6,915 bases of DNA from CAYSZB01 sp964435475 (lineage in GTDB: Bacteria > Chloroflexota > Anaerolineae > Anaerolineales > Anaerolineaceae), in contig CAYSZB010000099.1 in assembly GCA_964435475.1 (NCBI GenBank), positions 1-6,915 on the forward strand. The letters are read 5' to 3'. The notes under the pieces were generated by a model, which was not told where the DNA came from, did no database searches, and saw only the letters and a list, made by a program, of their open reading frames with translations. Below, piece after piece: positions 1-5,966 of the stretch. Position numbers and translations under genes: made by a program. How positions within the stretch are numbered: position 1 is the first letter of the stretch; every line of letters begins with the position of its first letter.

Positions 1-430
1 TATCCTTGCCTTTCAGGTCGACTGGTTGGCGAATGCCCTTTTCGGCCAGAGCAGCAACGGCAACGGGGTATTCTTCATACCATGCCGCTACGTAAACCAC
101 CGGGACGCCCTGGGCACGGCTCAAGAGTACCTGTTCGCCGGAAGCGATCATGAATTTTTCGTGACCTGAGCCGATCAGCGCAACCAGGTCAGCTTCATTG
201 CCATAGTACAGGGAGACATCCAGGCCTTCGTCGGCAAAATAGCCCTGGTCGAGGGCTACATAAACCGGGGCAAACTGGATGTTGGGAATGTAGGTCAGGT
301 TGAATGTAATGGGCGCCAGGTCAGACCCGGTTTTCCCGGGCTTGCCAAGAACAATTGCAATAACCAGGGCCAGGATGAGAAACACAACAACTCCCAGAAC
401 GATAATGAAAGTCTTTTTTCTATGATCCAT
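1..430 (-). CDS. ABC transporter substrate-binding protein, NMT1/THI5-like (N-terminal part, runs off left edge)
   Basis: This is the N-terminal 143 codons of a periplasmic or surface binding protein that captures a small solute and hands it to the permease encoded just upstream. Residues 1-6 are MDHRKK, followed by one hydrophobic segment at about 8-29. The mature domain starts near 41 and carries the family's hallmark strand and helix: YIPNIQFAPVYVALDQGYF at 47-65, then EGLDV, and later SGEQVLLSRAQGVPVVYVAAW at about 97-117. In the NMT1/THI5 family this pattern is seen in binders of thiamine pyrimidine precursors, riboflavin (RibY type) and sulfonates, so the substrate is not settled. The ATG at 430 is preceded by AGGA (complement of 437-440) with 6 bases of spacing, and lies 10 bp after the permease stop. 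There is no cysteine at or after the hydrophobic segment, so no lipobox: the protein is anchored by an uncleaved helix or processed otherwise. Confidence 0.9.
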   Translation of the reverse strand, partial: MDHRKKTFIIVLGVVVFLILALVIAIVLGKPGKTGSDLAPITFNLTYIPNIQFAPVYVALDQGYFADEGLDVSLYYGNEADLVALIGSGHEKFMIASGEQVLLSRAQGVPVVYVAAWYEEYPVAVAALAEKGIRQPVDLKGKD

Positions 431-440
431 CAAATATCCT

Positions 441-1319
441 TTATTCACGCCAGGTTTGCCAGGCCAGCACCCGCTTTTCGATCAGCAGTACCGATCCATA
501 TAGAAGGGATGCCATTATCACCAGGGTGATGACGGCGACAAAGACCAGGGCGGTATCATATTGACCCCTGCCTACATTAATAAGAAAACCCAGTCCGCGA
601 TCTGAACCAACCAACTCGCCGACAATCGCCCCGATCACTGAGAGAGTCGCCCCAACCCTCAACCCACCCAGAAAAATGGGCAGTGCGGAAGGGATCTCGA
701 GGAACCAGAGGGTTTTTATTGAGCTGGCTCTTAAGGAGCGCATCAGGTTGTGCAGGTCCTGGGGTACCTCGCGCAAGCCAACCACGGTGTTGATCAGAAC
801 CGGGAAGAAGACCGTCAGGCTGCAGATCAAAACCTTCGAAAGCAGACCGGGACCAAACCAGATGACCAGGAGGGGGGCAATGGCGACGACCGGGATCGCC
901 TGGCTGGCAACCAGGTAGGGTGATAGCAACTTTTCAGCCGCCTTTGACTTTGCCAGCAGGAAACCAATGAGGGTCGAAAAGAAGGTGCCGGCAAGCAACC
1001 CAAGGAGGATCTCCAGCAATGTGGCAAAGAGATGCCGCTGGATGAGCCCCTCTCTGAGCGCCTTGATGAAACGGGTAAAAACCTGGACCGGTGAAGGGAG
1101 TATGAAAGCAGGAAGTTTAAAGAGCAGGACCAGCAATTGCCAGGTGAGCAACCCCAGGGCAATCGAGGCAAAAAAGAACAGCCAGCGTTTGCGGGTTAAA
1201 TGGGTTTTGGGCAGGTTAACAGATTGCCCCGGGGATAACGGTTCTTTATCTTTTGATCTACCTTTCATTTTGACTGGTTTTAACCATAAATTGCTTATTC
1301 TCGTAACAAAACGCCACAC
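441..1319 (-). CDS. ABC transporter permease, SsuC/ThiX (BPD_transp_1) type
   Basis: This is the integral-membrane channel of the importer whose binding protein follows 10 bp downstream; an ATPase should follow outside the window. With the GTG at 1319 it is 292 residues, normal for the family. After a basic, hydrophilic N-terminus (1-45) come membrane segments at about 46-68, 97-122, 136-155, 160-182, 213-235 and 255-282. Family signatures are LPSPxxV at 74-78, QAIPVVAIAPLLVIWFG at 140-156, and the cytoplasmic EAA-type coupling loop at about 186-223 ending in IPSALPIFLGGLRVG. In that loop Arg197 (SLRAS) stands where relatives usually have the conserved Gly (SLGAS). Start choice: GTG 1319 fits a promoter that leaves only about 5 untranslated bases. 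ATG 1268 (275 residues) would keep all membrane segments but has no Shine-Dalgarno. The substrate cannot be read from the permease. Confidence 0.93.
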   Translation of the reverse strand: MWRFVTRISNLWLKPVKMKGRSKDKEPLSPGQSVNLPKTHLTRKRWLFFFASIALGLLTWQLLVLLFKLPAFILPSPVQVFTRFIKALREGLIQRHLFATLLEILLGLLAGTFFSTLIGFLLAKSKAAEKLLSPYLVASQAIPVVAIAPLLVIWFGPGLLSKVLICSLTVFFPVLINTVVGLREVPQDLHNLMRSLRASSIKTLWFLEIPSALPIFLGGLRVGATLSVIGAIVGELVGSDRGLGFLINVGRGQYDTALVFVAVITLVIMASLLYGSVLLIEKRVLAWQTWRE

Positions 1320-1322
1320 AAT

Positions 1323-1332
1323 CTACCGGTAG
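1323..1332. promoter_or_regulatory. 10-bp perfect palindrome at the importer start of transcription (possible operator)
   Basis: CTACCGGTAG is its own reverse complement. It overlaps the downstream end of the -10 box by two bases and covers the predicted transcription start, a position where a bound repressor would block initiation. A 10-bp palindrome can arise by chance, so only its position argues for function. No regulator gene is in the window. Confidence 0.35.
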
Positions 1333-1359
1333 TATACGGATTTCCTGGGCGCAAGTCAA
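1331..1359 (-). promoter_or_regulatory. Sigma70-type promoter of the ABC importer operon
   Basis: Reading the minus strand, TTGACT (complement of 1354-1359, 5 of 6 to the -35 consensus) is followed after exactly 17 bp by TATACT (complement of 1331-1336, 5 of 6 to the -10 consensus). Transcription should begin near 1324, about 5 bases before the GTG at 1319, so the leader would be almost absent. There is therefore no room for a TPP or FMN riboswitch in front of this importer if GTG 1319 is the start. Confidence 0.7.
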
Positions 1360-1392
1360 TTGTAACCAACAAATCACGGTTTTACGGAAACC

Positions 1393-1419
1393 TTGCAGGT
1401 TTAATTTAGCAGATATAAT
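1393..1419 (+). promoter_or_regulatory. Promoter of the nadK-recN operon, giving a probably leaderless mRNA
   Basis: A perfect TATAAT lies at 1414-1419. Six bases later comes GTG (1426), then ATG (1429). Since transcription usually starts about 7 bases after the -10 box, the first transcribed base would be the first base of the start codon or within 3 of it. The best -35 candidate is TTGCAG at 1393-1398 with a short 15-bp spacer, or a weaker hexamer two bases upstream. No Shine-Dalgarno could exist on such an mRNA. Confidence 0.6.
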
Positions 1420-1425
1420 TACCCC

Positions 1426-2310
1426 GTGATGACTTATAACGCCAAACCACCCCAAAAACTGCTTGTGCTGGCAAACCCCAGCCTACCCGGTGTGGAGGAG
1501 TTGGCAGCCCAGGTGACAAATTGGTTGATTGAACGGGGAGTCAGCTGCGACGAGGGATTTTTACCCGAGGACCCGGCAAATGCTGGCGATCTGCCAACCC
1601 GGGTGGATGTGGTGATCGTTCTGGGGGGCGATGGGAGCATCTTGCGCGCCGGGCATGTCTATGCCCCACACGGCATCCCGTTGTTGGGGATTAATGTAGG
1701 TCATTTTGGCTTTCTGGTTGAAATCAATGAACATGAGTGGCGGGATAAGTTAACTCTACTCCTGGAAGGTGCCTTCCGGGTTGAAGAGCGAATGATGCTT
1801 AGTGCGGAGTTCTGCCGTGAGGGCGAGGTTCAGCGCCAGTGGGACGTGATCAATGAAGTGGTGGTGTGCCGCGGGCAGTACGTGCGACCGATCGAGATCT
1901 GCGTGAGTATGGACGAGGGTTACCTGACCAACTACATCGCGGATGGATTGATCGCCGCCACGGCGACCGGTTCGACAGCGTATGCCCTGGCGGCAGGCGG
2001 ACCAATCCTGCCGCCTGAATTGCGCAACATCCTGCTGATGCCGATCGCACCTCACTTTTCAATGGACCGCGCAGTCGTGCTGGACGAGGGCACCTCAACC
2101 TGTATTGAAGTACACTCCAGGCATGAAGCGGTGATCAGCGTGGATGGGATGGACCCGGTGTTCATGAACAGCGGTGACAAGGTACGCGTCACAGCCAATA
2201 AAACAGCGCTTAAAATGATCCGCTTCCAGGATCGCGGTTACTTTTACCGCAACCTGGCACTTTATACGGAAAGTCATCCACTGACAGGTTTGAAAGCCAA
2301 TGGCAAATAA
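1426..2310 (+). CDS. nadK: NAD kinase (ATP- or polyphosphate-NAD kinase)
   Basis: This cytosolic enzyme phosphorylates NAD to NADP, the only known route to NADP in most bacteria. At 294 residues it has the family's usual length. The N-terminal Rossmann-like domain carries the GGDG motif at 67-70, followed by GINVGHFGFLVE at 88-99. The C-terminal beta-sandwich domain carries NE at 143-144, the NAD-binding run DGLIAATATGSTAYALAAGG at 173-192 and MPIAPHFSMDRAVVL shortly after, all in the expected order. One departure is ATATGSTAY where ATPTGSTAY is usual, a mild change. The start is GTG 1426 or ATG 1429, one codon apart, and the -10 box position implies leaderless translation from either. The 3' end overlaps the next gene by 11 bp, so this is the head of a three-gene operon. 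Sure of the function; phosphate-donor preference cannot be told. Confidence 0.97.
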   Translation: MMTYNAKPPQKLLVLANPSLPGVEELAAQVTNWLIERGVSCDEGFLPEDPANAGDLPTRVDVVIVLGGDGSILRAGHVYAPHGIPLLGINVGHFGFLVEINEHEWRDKLTLLLEGAFRVEERMMLSAEFCREGEVQRQWDVINEVVVCRGQYVRPIEICVSMDEGYLTNYIADGLIAATATGSTAYALAAGGPILPPELRNILLMPIAPHFSMDRAVVLDEGTSTCIEVHSRHEAVISVDGMDPVFMNSGDKVRVTANKTALKMIRFQDRGYFYRNLALYTESHPLTGLKANGK

Positions 2311-2827
2311 TGAAATTTCGTCCCCGGCGGACGACAATGAGATCACTTTGCGCTGCAACCGCTGTGGCAAGCCTATCACCCCCGAGACAGCTGTCGCCAC
2401 CCCCACCGGGTACCGTTGCAAGGAATGTGTGCGCAGCCAACAGAAGACCTTTGAAACAGCTAAGAGCTATGATATCCCGATCGCATTCATCCTTTCAGCA
2501 GTGCTGGCTTTCCTTGGCAGCCTGTTGAGTACCGTGATCGGCTTTTTTACCGTCCTGCTTGCCCCGGCGGCGGGCATGCTGATCGCCGAGGTTGTCAGGG
2601 CGGCTGTAAAAAAGAGGCGCAGCAAACCCTTGTCGCGCAGCGTTCTATGGGGTGTCATCATCGGTGGCGCACCGCTGGCGCTGTTGCGGGTGGGTTCAAT
2701 CCTGCTTGGTTTGGCACAGGGCAGTTTCAGCCTGGGGGGACTGCTGCCGCTCGTCTGGTTGGTTGTTTTTGTAGTGATGTGTGCCTCGTCGGCATACTAC
2801 CAGTTTACAGGAATTCGTTTAAGATAA
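2300..2827 (+). CDS. Small zinc-ribbon membrane protein of unknown function
   Basis: I recognise no named family for this 175-residue protein. A short acidic tail (1-16) leads into a zinc ribbon with CNRC at 19-22 and CKEC at 40-43. The TPTGYRCKECVRSQQKTFETA stretch (from about 34) resembles the small zinc fingers that precede rhomboid-type and other membrane domains. The rest is membrane: hydrophobic segments at about 60-83, 84-102, 113-138 and 147-168, with a basic KKRRSK loop at 104-109 that should face the cytoplasm. The topology would put the zinc ribbon on the cytoplasmic side if the positive-inside rule holds. The ATG overlaps the nadK end by 11 bp, with only a weak AGG far upstream, which suggests translational coupling. 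The stop at 2825-2827 overlaps the recN ribosome binding site. No catalytic motif is visible; an interaction or scaffold role is only a guess. Confidence 0.85.
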   Translation: MANNEISSPADDNEITLRCNRCGKPITPETAVATPTGYRCKECVRSQQKTFETAKSYDIPIAFILSAVLAFLGSLLSTVIGFFTVLLAPAAGMLIAEVVRAAVKKRRSKPLSRSVLWGVIIGGAPLALLRVGSILLGLAQGSFSLGGLLPLVWLVVFVVMCASSAYYQFTGIRLR

Positions 2828-2830
2828 GGA
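2826..2830 (+). promoter_or_regulatory. Shine-Dalgarno of recN, decides its start
   Basis: AAGGA lies 9 bases before ATG 2840 but only 3 bases before the in-frame TTG 2834. The spacing favours ATG 2840, two codons inside the longest possible frame. The site shares bases with the stop codon of the preceding gene, so termination there would deliver ribosomes to recN. Confidence 0.6.
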
Positions 2831-2839
2831 CCTTTGAAG

Positions 2840-4573
2840 ATGCTCATTGAACTGCATATTCAAAACTTTGCCATCATCCAGGACCTGACCCTGCGGTTCA
2901 AGCCAGACCTGGTGGTATTCACCGGAGAGACTGGCGCCGGCAAATCGATCATCCTGGACGCCCTGGAAGCGGTGTTGGGCGGCAGGGTGGACGTGACAGC
3001 AGTGCGTACGGGGACGGACAAAGCGGTGGTTGAGGCGGTTTTTAAGCTCGAGGAGCCCTTTAAAGGCAAAGTAGACGAGGTACTGGAACGGGAAAACCTG
3101 CAGGACGAACCGGGTTTCCTGGTGCTGACCCGCGAGATCCGCAGCGAGGGGCGCAATATCGCACGCATCAACGGGCATAGCGTGAGTGCCAGCCTGCAGC
3201 GGGAGCTTGGCGCCTTCCTGGTCGATATCCACGGTCAATCCGAGCATCTCTCGCTGCTTAAAGAACAAAACCATATTGACCTATTGGACCGTTTTGCCAG
3301 CACCGGTCCACAACTGGAGGTGTATGGTGCCAATTATCGACAACTCCGGGCAGCTCAAAAGCAACTGGATACCCTGCGCCAATCTGAGAAGGACTCCGCC
3401 CGGCGGATCGACATGCTGACCTACCAGATCAAAGAGATTGAGGCGGCCAAATTGCAGACCGGGGAGGAGGATGAACTGCGGCAGGAGCGTACACGACTTT
3501 CCAATGCCGAGAATTTAAGCGGTTTGACCCAACAGGCATTGATGTTGCTGGACGAAGGCACCCCGGAGGTCAGTTCCATATCAGACCTGCTGGGAGAAGT
3601 ATTACGCAGTTTGGGCGAACTGGCACGCATTGATCGCTCCACACAATCGCTGGTTGAGAGAGCAGACGGCTGCCTGAGCACGGTATCCGACCTGGCCATG
3701 GAGTTGCACTCATATGCCGAGGCGATCGAATTCAATCCGCATCGCCTTGACCAGATCGAGGAACGCATTGACCTGATCAACCGGTTGAAACGCAAATATG
3801 GGAACACGATCGAGGAAATTTTAGCTTATGCGGAACGGGCAAGGGAAGAGTTAAACAATATCGAACACTCAGAAGAGAAGATGAGTGAACTGGAAAGTTT
3901 TATTGTCCAGTTGTCAGAAGTGATATTAATTCAGGCGTCAGAAATTTCAACTATCAGGCAGAAAGCGTCACTTCTATTATCTGAACAGATCGAGGACCAG
4001 TTGAGCGAACTGCACATGGTCAAAGCCCGCTTTAAGGTGGATATCCGGGCCGAAGAGAATGAAAACGGCCTGCTGCTGGCGGATGGTCGGCAAGTGTCTT
4101 TTGACAGCCGTGGGATCGACCGGGTGGCTTTCCTGGTGGAACCCAACCCGGGCGAGGGACTGAAGCCACTGATCAAGATCGCTTCCGGCGGTGAGACCTC
4201 GCGTTTGATGCTGGCGCTTAAGAACGTCCTGGCGGCAGCTGATACCATACCGGTGTTGATCTTTGACGAGATCGACCAGGGCGTGGGCGGACGTGTGGGC
4301 ATGGTGGTGGGCGAAAAACTGTGGAACCTGTCGAAAAGCCACCAGGTAATGTGCGTGACGCACTTGCCTCAGCTGGCCGCTTTTGGCGACCAGCATTACC
4401 ATGTTTCCAAACAGATCCACGAGGGACGTACATTGACCGAGGTGACCATGCTGGAAGGCGAAGCAAGACAAAATGAACTTGCCCAAATGCTGGGACCGGT
4501 GACCGAGGGCACTTTAAAGTCTGCTGCTGAAACACTTGCCCTTGCAGCCAGGAAAAAGGATACAATTAACTAA
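2840..4573 (+). CDS. recN: DNA repair ATPase RecN (SMC-like)
   Basis: RecN is a cytosolic SMC-family ATPase that acts early in double-strand break repair and helps bring DNA ends to RecA. From ATG 2840 it is 577 residues, slightly above the usual 550-570. The head's first half has the MLIELHIQNFAIIQDL opening and Walker A GETGAGKS at 29-36, then DIHGQSEHLSLL in the Q-loop region. The middle, about 155-400, is charged and heptad-like, as expected of the antiparallel coiled coil. The second half of the head has the signature SGGETSR at 449-455, Walker B ending FDEID at 475-479, and the switch histidine in VTHLPQ at 506-511. The usual signature is SGGELSR, so Thr453 is a small departure. Base composition dips to about 37% GC over 3841-3960 within the coiled coil, against about 58% just downstream. 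It is last in the nadK operon. Very confident. Confidence 0.97.
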   Translation: MLIELHIQNFAIIQDLTLRFKPDLVVFTGETGAGKSIILDALEAVLGGRVDVTAVRTGTDKAVVEAVFKLEEPFKGKVDEVLERENLQDEPGFLVLTREIRSEGRNIARINGHSVSASLQRELGAFLVDIHGQSEHLSLLKEQNHIDLLDRFASTGPQLEVYGANYRQLRAAQKQLDTLRQSEKDSARRIDMLTYQIKEIEAAKLQTGEEDELRQERTRLSNAENLSGLTQQALMLLDEGTPEVSSISDLLGEVLRSLGELARIDRSTQSLVERADGCLSTVSDLAMELHSYAEAIEFNPHRLDQIEERIDLINRLKRKYGNTIEEILAYAERAREELNNIEHSEEKMSELESFIVQLSEVILIQASEISTIRQKASLLLSEQIEDQLSELHMVKARFKVDIRAEENENGLLLADGRQVSFDSRGIDRVAFLVEPNPGEGLKPLIKIASGGETSRLMLALKNVLAAADTIPVLIFDEIDQGVGGRVGMVVGEKLWNLSKSHQVMCVTHLPQLAAFGDQHYHVSKQIHEGRTLTEVTMLEGEARQNELAQMLGPVTEGTLKSAAETLALAARKKDTIN

Positions 4574-4574
4574 A

Positions 4575-4595
4575 CAGCGATCATTTTTGACGCTG
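4575..4595 (+). other. Hairpin after recN without a T-tract
   Basis: CAGCG pairs with CGCTG, and TCA with TGA, around a TTTT loop, with one bulged A at 4580: eight pairs starting 2 bases after the recN stop. The bases after it (CACAACTGAAT) are not T-rich, so it is not a standard intrinsic terminator. It could protect the 3' end of the recN mRNA or be chance. The remaining bases up to glgC hold only the promoter and ribosome binding site described separately. Confidence 0.35.
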
Positions 4596-4620
4596 CACAA
4601 CTGAATATCAAACCATGTTC

Positions 4621-4629
4621 TGATCTAAT
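4621..4629 (+). promoter_or_regulatory. Possible extended -10 promoter of glgC
   Basis: TGATCTAAT matches the extended -10 form TGn-TATAAT with one mismatch. The hexamer 17 bp upstream (CTGAAT, 4601-4606) shares only three bases with the -35 consensus, as is tolerated with an extended -10. Transcription would start near 4636, about 15 bases before the glgC ATG and just ahead of the AAAGGA ribosome binding site at 4638-4643. A stray TTGACG at 4587-4592 has no -10 box at the right distance. Confidence 0.35.
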
Positions 4630-4650
4630 CGAGAGAGAAAGGATTGCAAT

Positions 4651-5913
4651 ATGCCCAGTATGAAGGATGTTTTAGCGGTAATTTTGGGGGGAGGACAGGG
4701 AAAACGTCTTTATCCCCTTACGGTCATGCGTTCCAAACCAGCGGTACCCATTGCCGGTAAATATCGATTGATCGATATCCCGATCAGCAACTGCATCAAC
4801 TCCAATATTTACCGCATTGCCGTGCTGACGCAGTTCAACTCGGTTTCGTTGCACCGGCATATTTCCACAACCTACACATTTGATGCCTTTCACCAGGGTT
4901 TCGTCCAGATCTGGGCAGCCGAACAGACCATGGAACGCATGGAGTGGTACCAGGGGACGGCAGATGCGGTGCGCAAGCAGATCTTCGAGATACAGTCGGC
5001 GCGATGTGATTACGTGCTGATCCTGGCGGGTGACCACCTGTACAAAATGGACTACTCGAAGATGGCGGCATTTCACTGGGATAACAAGGCGGATATTACC
5101 GTGGCGGTGCAACCCGTCTCAACCGAGGATGCTTCCCGTTTTGGCATTCTCAAGCGGGATCAATCTTACCGCATCACGGATTTTGCGGAAAAGCCCAAGG
5201 ATCCACGGATCTTGAACGACCTGGTCAGCCGGGACGACCCGGAAAAACCCTACCTGGGGTCGATGGGTATCTACCTTTTCAATGTAAAAACCCTGGTGGA
5301 GGTCTTAACCTCCGACCCCGAGTCAAATAACCTGGATGATTTTGGTGGAGACATCATCCCCTACCTGATCAAGAAAGGCGCCTCGGTTTATGGGTATGAT
5401 TTCAGCGGTTACTGGCAGGATATTGGAACGATCCGTTCCTTCTTTGAAACCAACCTGGCACTGGCGGAACCCAACCCACCCTTTGACCTCTTTGACCAAC
5501 AGTTTAAGTTGTTCACCCACCCGCGTTTCCTGCCCTGCTCACACGTCTGTGACTGCCGATTGAAGAATGTGATCGTAGGCGAGGGGTGTTACATCGAAAA
5601 AGCTGACATTGAGCACGCTGTGATCGGCGTACGCAGTCGTATCAAGGAGGGCACGCGCATCCGCAATACGGTGATGATGGGCGCTGACTACTACCGCAAT
5701 GAGGGCGATGCACCGCTTGGGATAGGTAAAAATTGTGATATTGATTGCGCGATCATTGACAAGAACGCCTCGATCGGGGACAACGTGGTGATCAAAGCCT
5801 TCCCGGTCAACGCAAACGTCGATCATTACCTGTACACTGTGCGGGATGGGGTGGTGATCATTCCCAAGAACAAGGTTGTTCCAGAGGGGTTGGTCATCCA
5901 GCCGGAAAGTTAA
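4651..5913 (+). CDS. glgC: Glucose-1-phosphate adenylyltransferase (ADP-glucose pyrophosphorylase)
   Basis: The enzyme makes ADP-glucose from ATP and glucose-1-phosphate, the committed step of bacterial glycogen synthesis, in the cytosol. At 420 residues it has full length. The nucleotidyltransferase domain shows GGGQGKRLYPLT at 13-24, KPAVP at 29-33, RLIDIPISNCINS, YQGTADAVR, catalytic Asp128 in GDHLYKMDY, the glucose-1-phosphate lysine in FAEKP (Lys181) and WQDIGT from 255. The C-terminal third is a left-handed beta-helix with hexapeptide-like repeats. Wording such as VLTQFNSVSLHRHI, HPRFLP and IGVRSRI is closer to cyanobacterial and plant enzymes than to E. coli GlgC. Lys371 (DKNAS) and Lys406 (PKNKV) match by eye the two lysines that bind 3-phosphoglycerate in cyanobacterial enzymes. 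ATG 4651 sits 7 bases after AAAGGA; ATG 4660 is a less likely alternative. A terminator follows. Confidence 0.97.
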   Translation: MPSMKDVLAVILGGGQGKRLYPLTVMRSKPAVPIAGKYRLIDIPISNCINSNIYRIAVLTQFNSVSLHRHISTTYTFDAFHQGFVQIWAAEQTMERMEWYQGTADAVRKQIFEIQSARCDYVLILAGDHLYKMDYSKMAAFHWDNKADITVAVQPVSTEDASRFGILKRDQSYRITDFAEKPKDPRILNDLVSRDDPEKPYLGSMGIYLFNVKTLVEVLTSDPESNNLDDFGGDIIPYLIKKGASVYGYDFSGYWQDIGTIRSFFETNLALAEPNPPFDLFDQQFKLFTHPRFLPCSHVCDCRLKNVIVGEGCYIEKADIEHAVIGVRSRIKEGTRIRNTVMMGADYYRNEGDAPLGIGKNCDIDCAIIDKNASIGDNVVIKAFPVNANVDHYLYTVRDGVVIIPKNKVVPEGLVIQPES

Positions 5914-5939
5914 CCCAATCAACCTTTAAAACACAAACA

Positions 5940-5966
5940 AAAGACATCCGAAAGGGTGTCTTTTTT
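5940..5966 (+). terminator. Intrinsic terminator of glgC, abutting the convergent methylase gene
   Basis: The 10-bp stem AAAGACATCC / GGGTGTCTTT (5940-5949 with 5954-5963) closes on a GAAA tetraloop (5950-5953) and runs into six Ts at 5961-5966. One pair (5947-5956) is T-G, which is a G-U wobble in plus-strand RNA but an A-C mismatch in minus-strand RNA. The structure therefore suits glgC best. It could still act weakly for the opposite gene, since the minus strand continues T-rich beyond the stem. The last Ts form part of that gene's stop codon (5965-5967). Confidence 0.85.

Noticed and set aside
967..1332. 121-codon frame on the plus strand opposite the permease
   Set aside because: It is a shadow of the permease gene: no ribosome binding site, no domain, and the minus-strand frame carries clear family motifs.
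1320..1425. TPP or FMN riboswitch in front of the vitamin-type importer
   Set aside because: The promoter lies within 40 bases of the permease gene and no THI-box or RFN-like core is visible on either strand.
2310..2528. 72-codon frame starting at an ATG that overlaps the nadK stop as TAATG
   Set aside because: The stop-start overlap is tempting, but the protein is rich in Arg, Pro and Ser with no domain. The other frame from 2300 encodes a coherent zinc ribbon plus membrane segments.
2819..3274. 151-codon minus-strand frame opposite the start of recN
   Set aside because: It is the reverse of the conserved Walker A region of recN and has no recognisable domain.
3977..4486. 169-codon minus-strand frame opposite the end of recN
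   Set aside because: It is long only because the opposite strand of a constrained gene has few stops; composition is His/Gln-rich without motifs.
4574..4650. Intrinsic terminator between recN and glgC
   Set aside because: The hairpin at 4575-4595 has no T-tract after it, so I list it only as a hairpin.
4672..5112. 146-codon minus-strand frame opposite glgC
   Set aside because: It is a shadow of the conserved nucleotidyltransferase domain of glgC.
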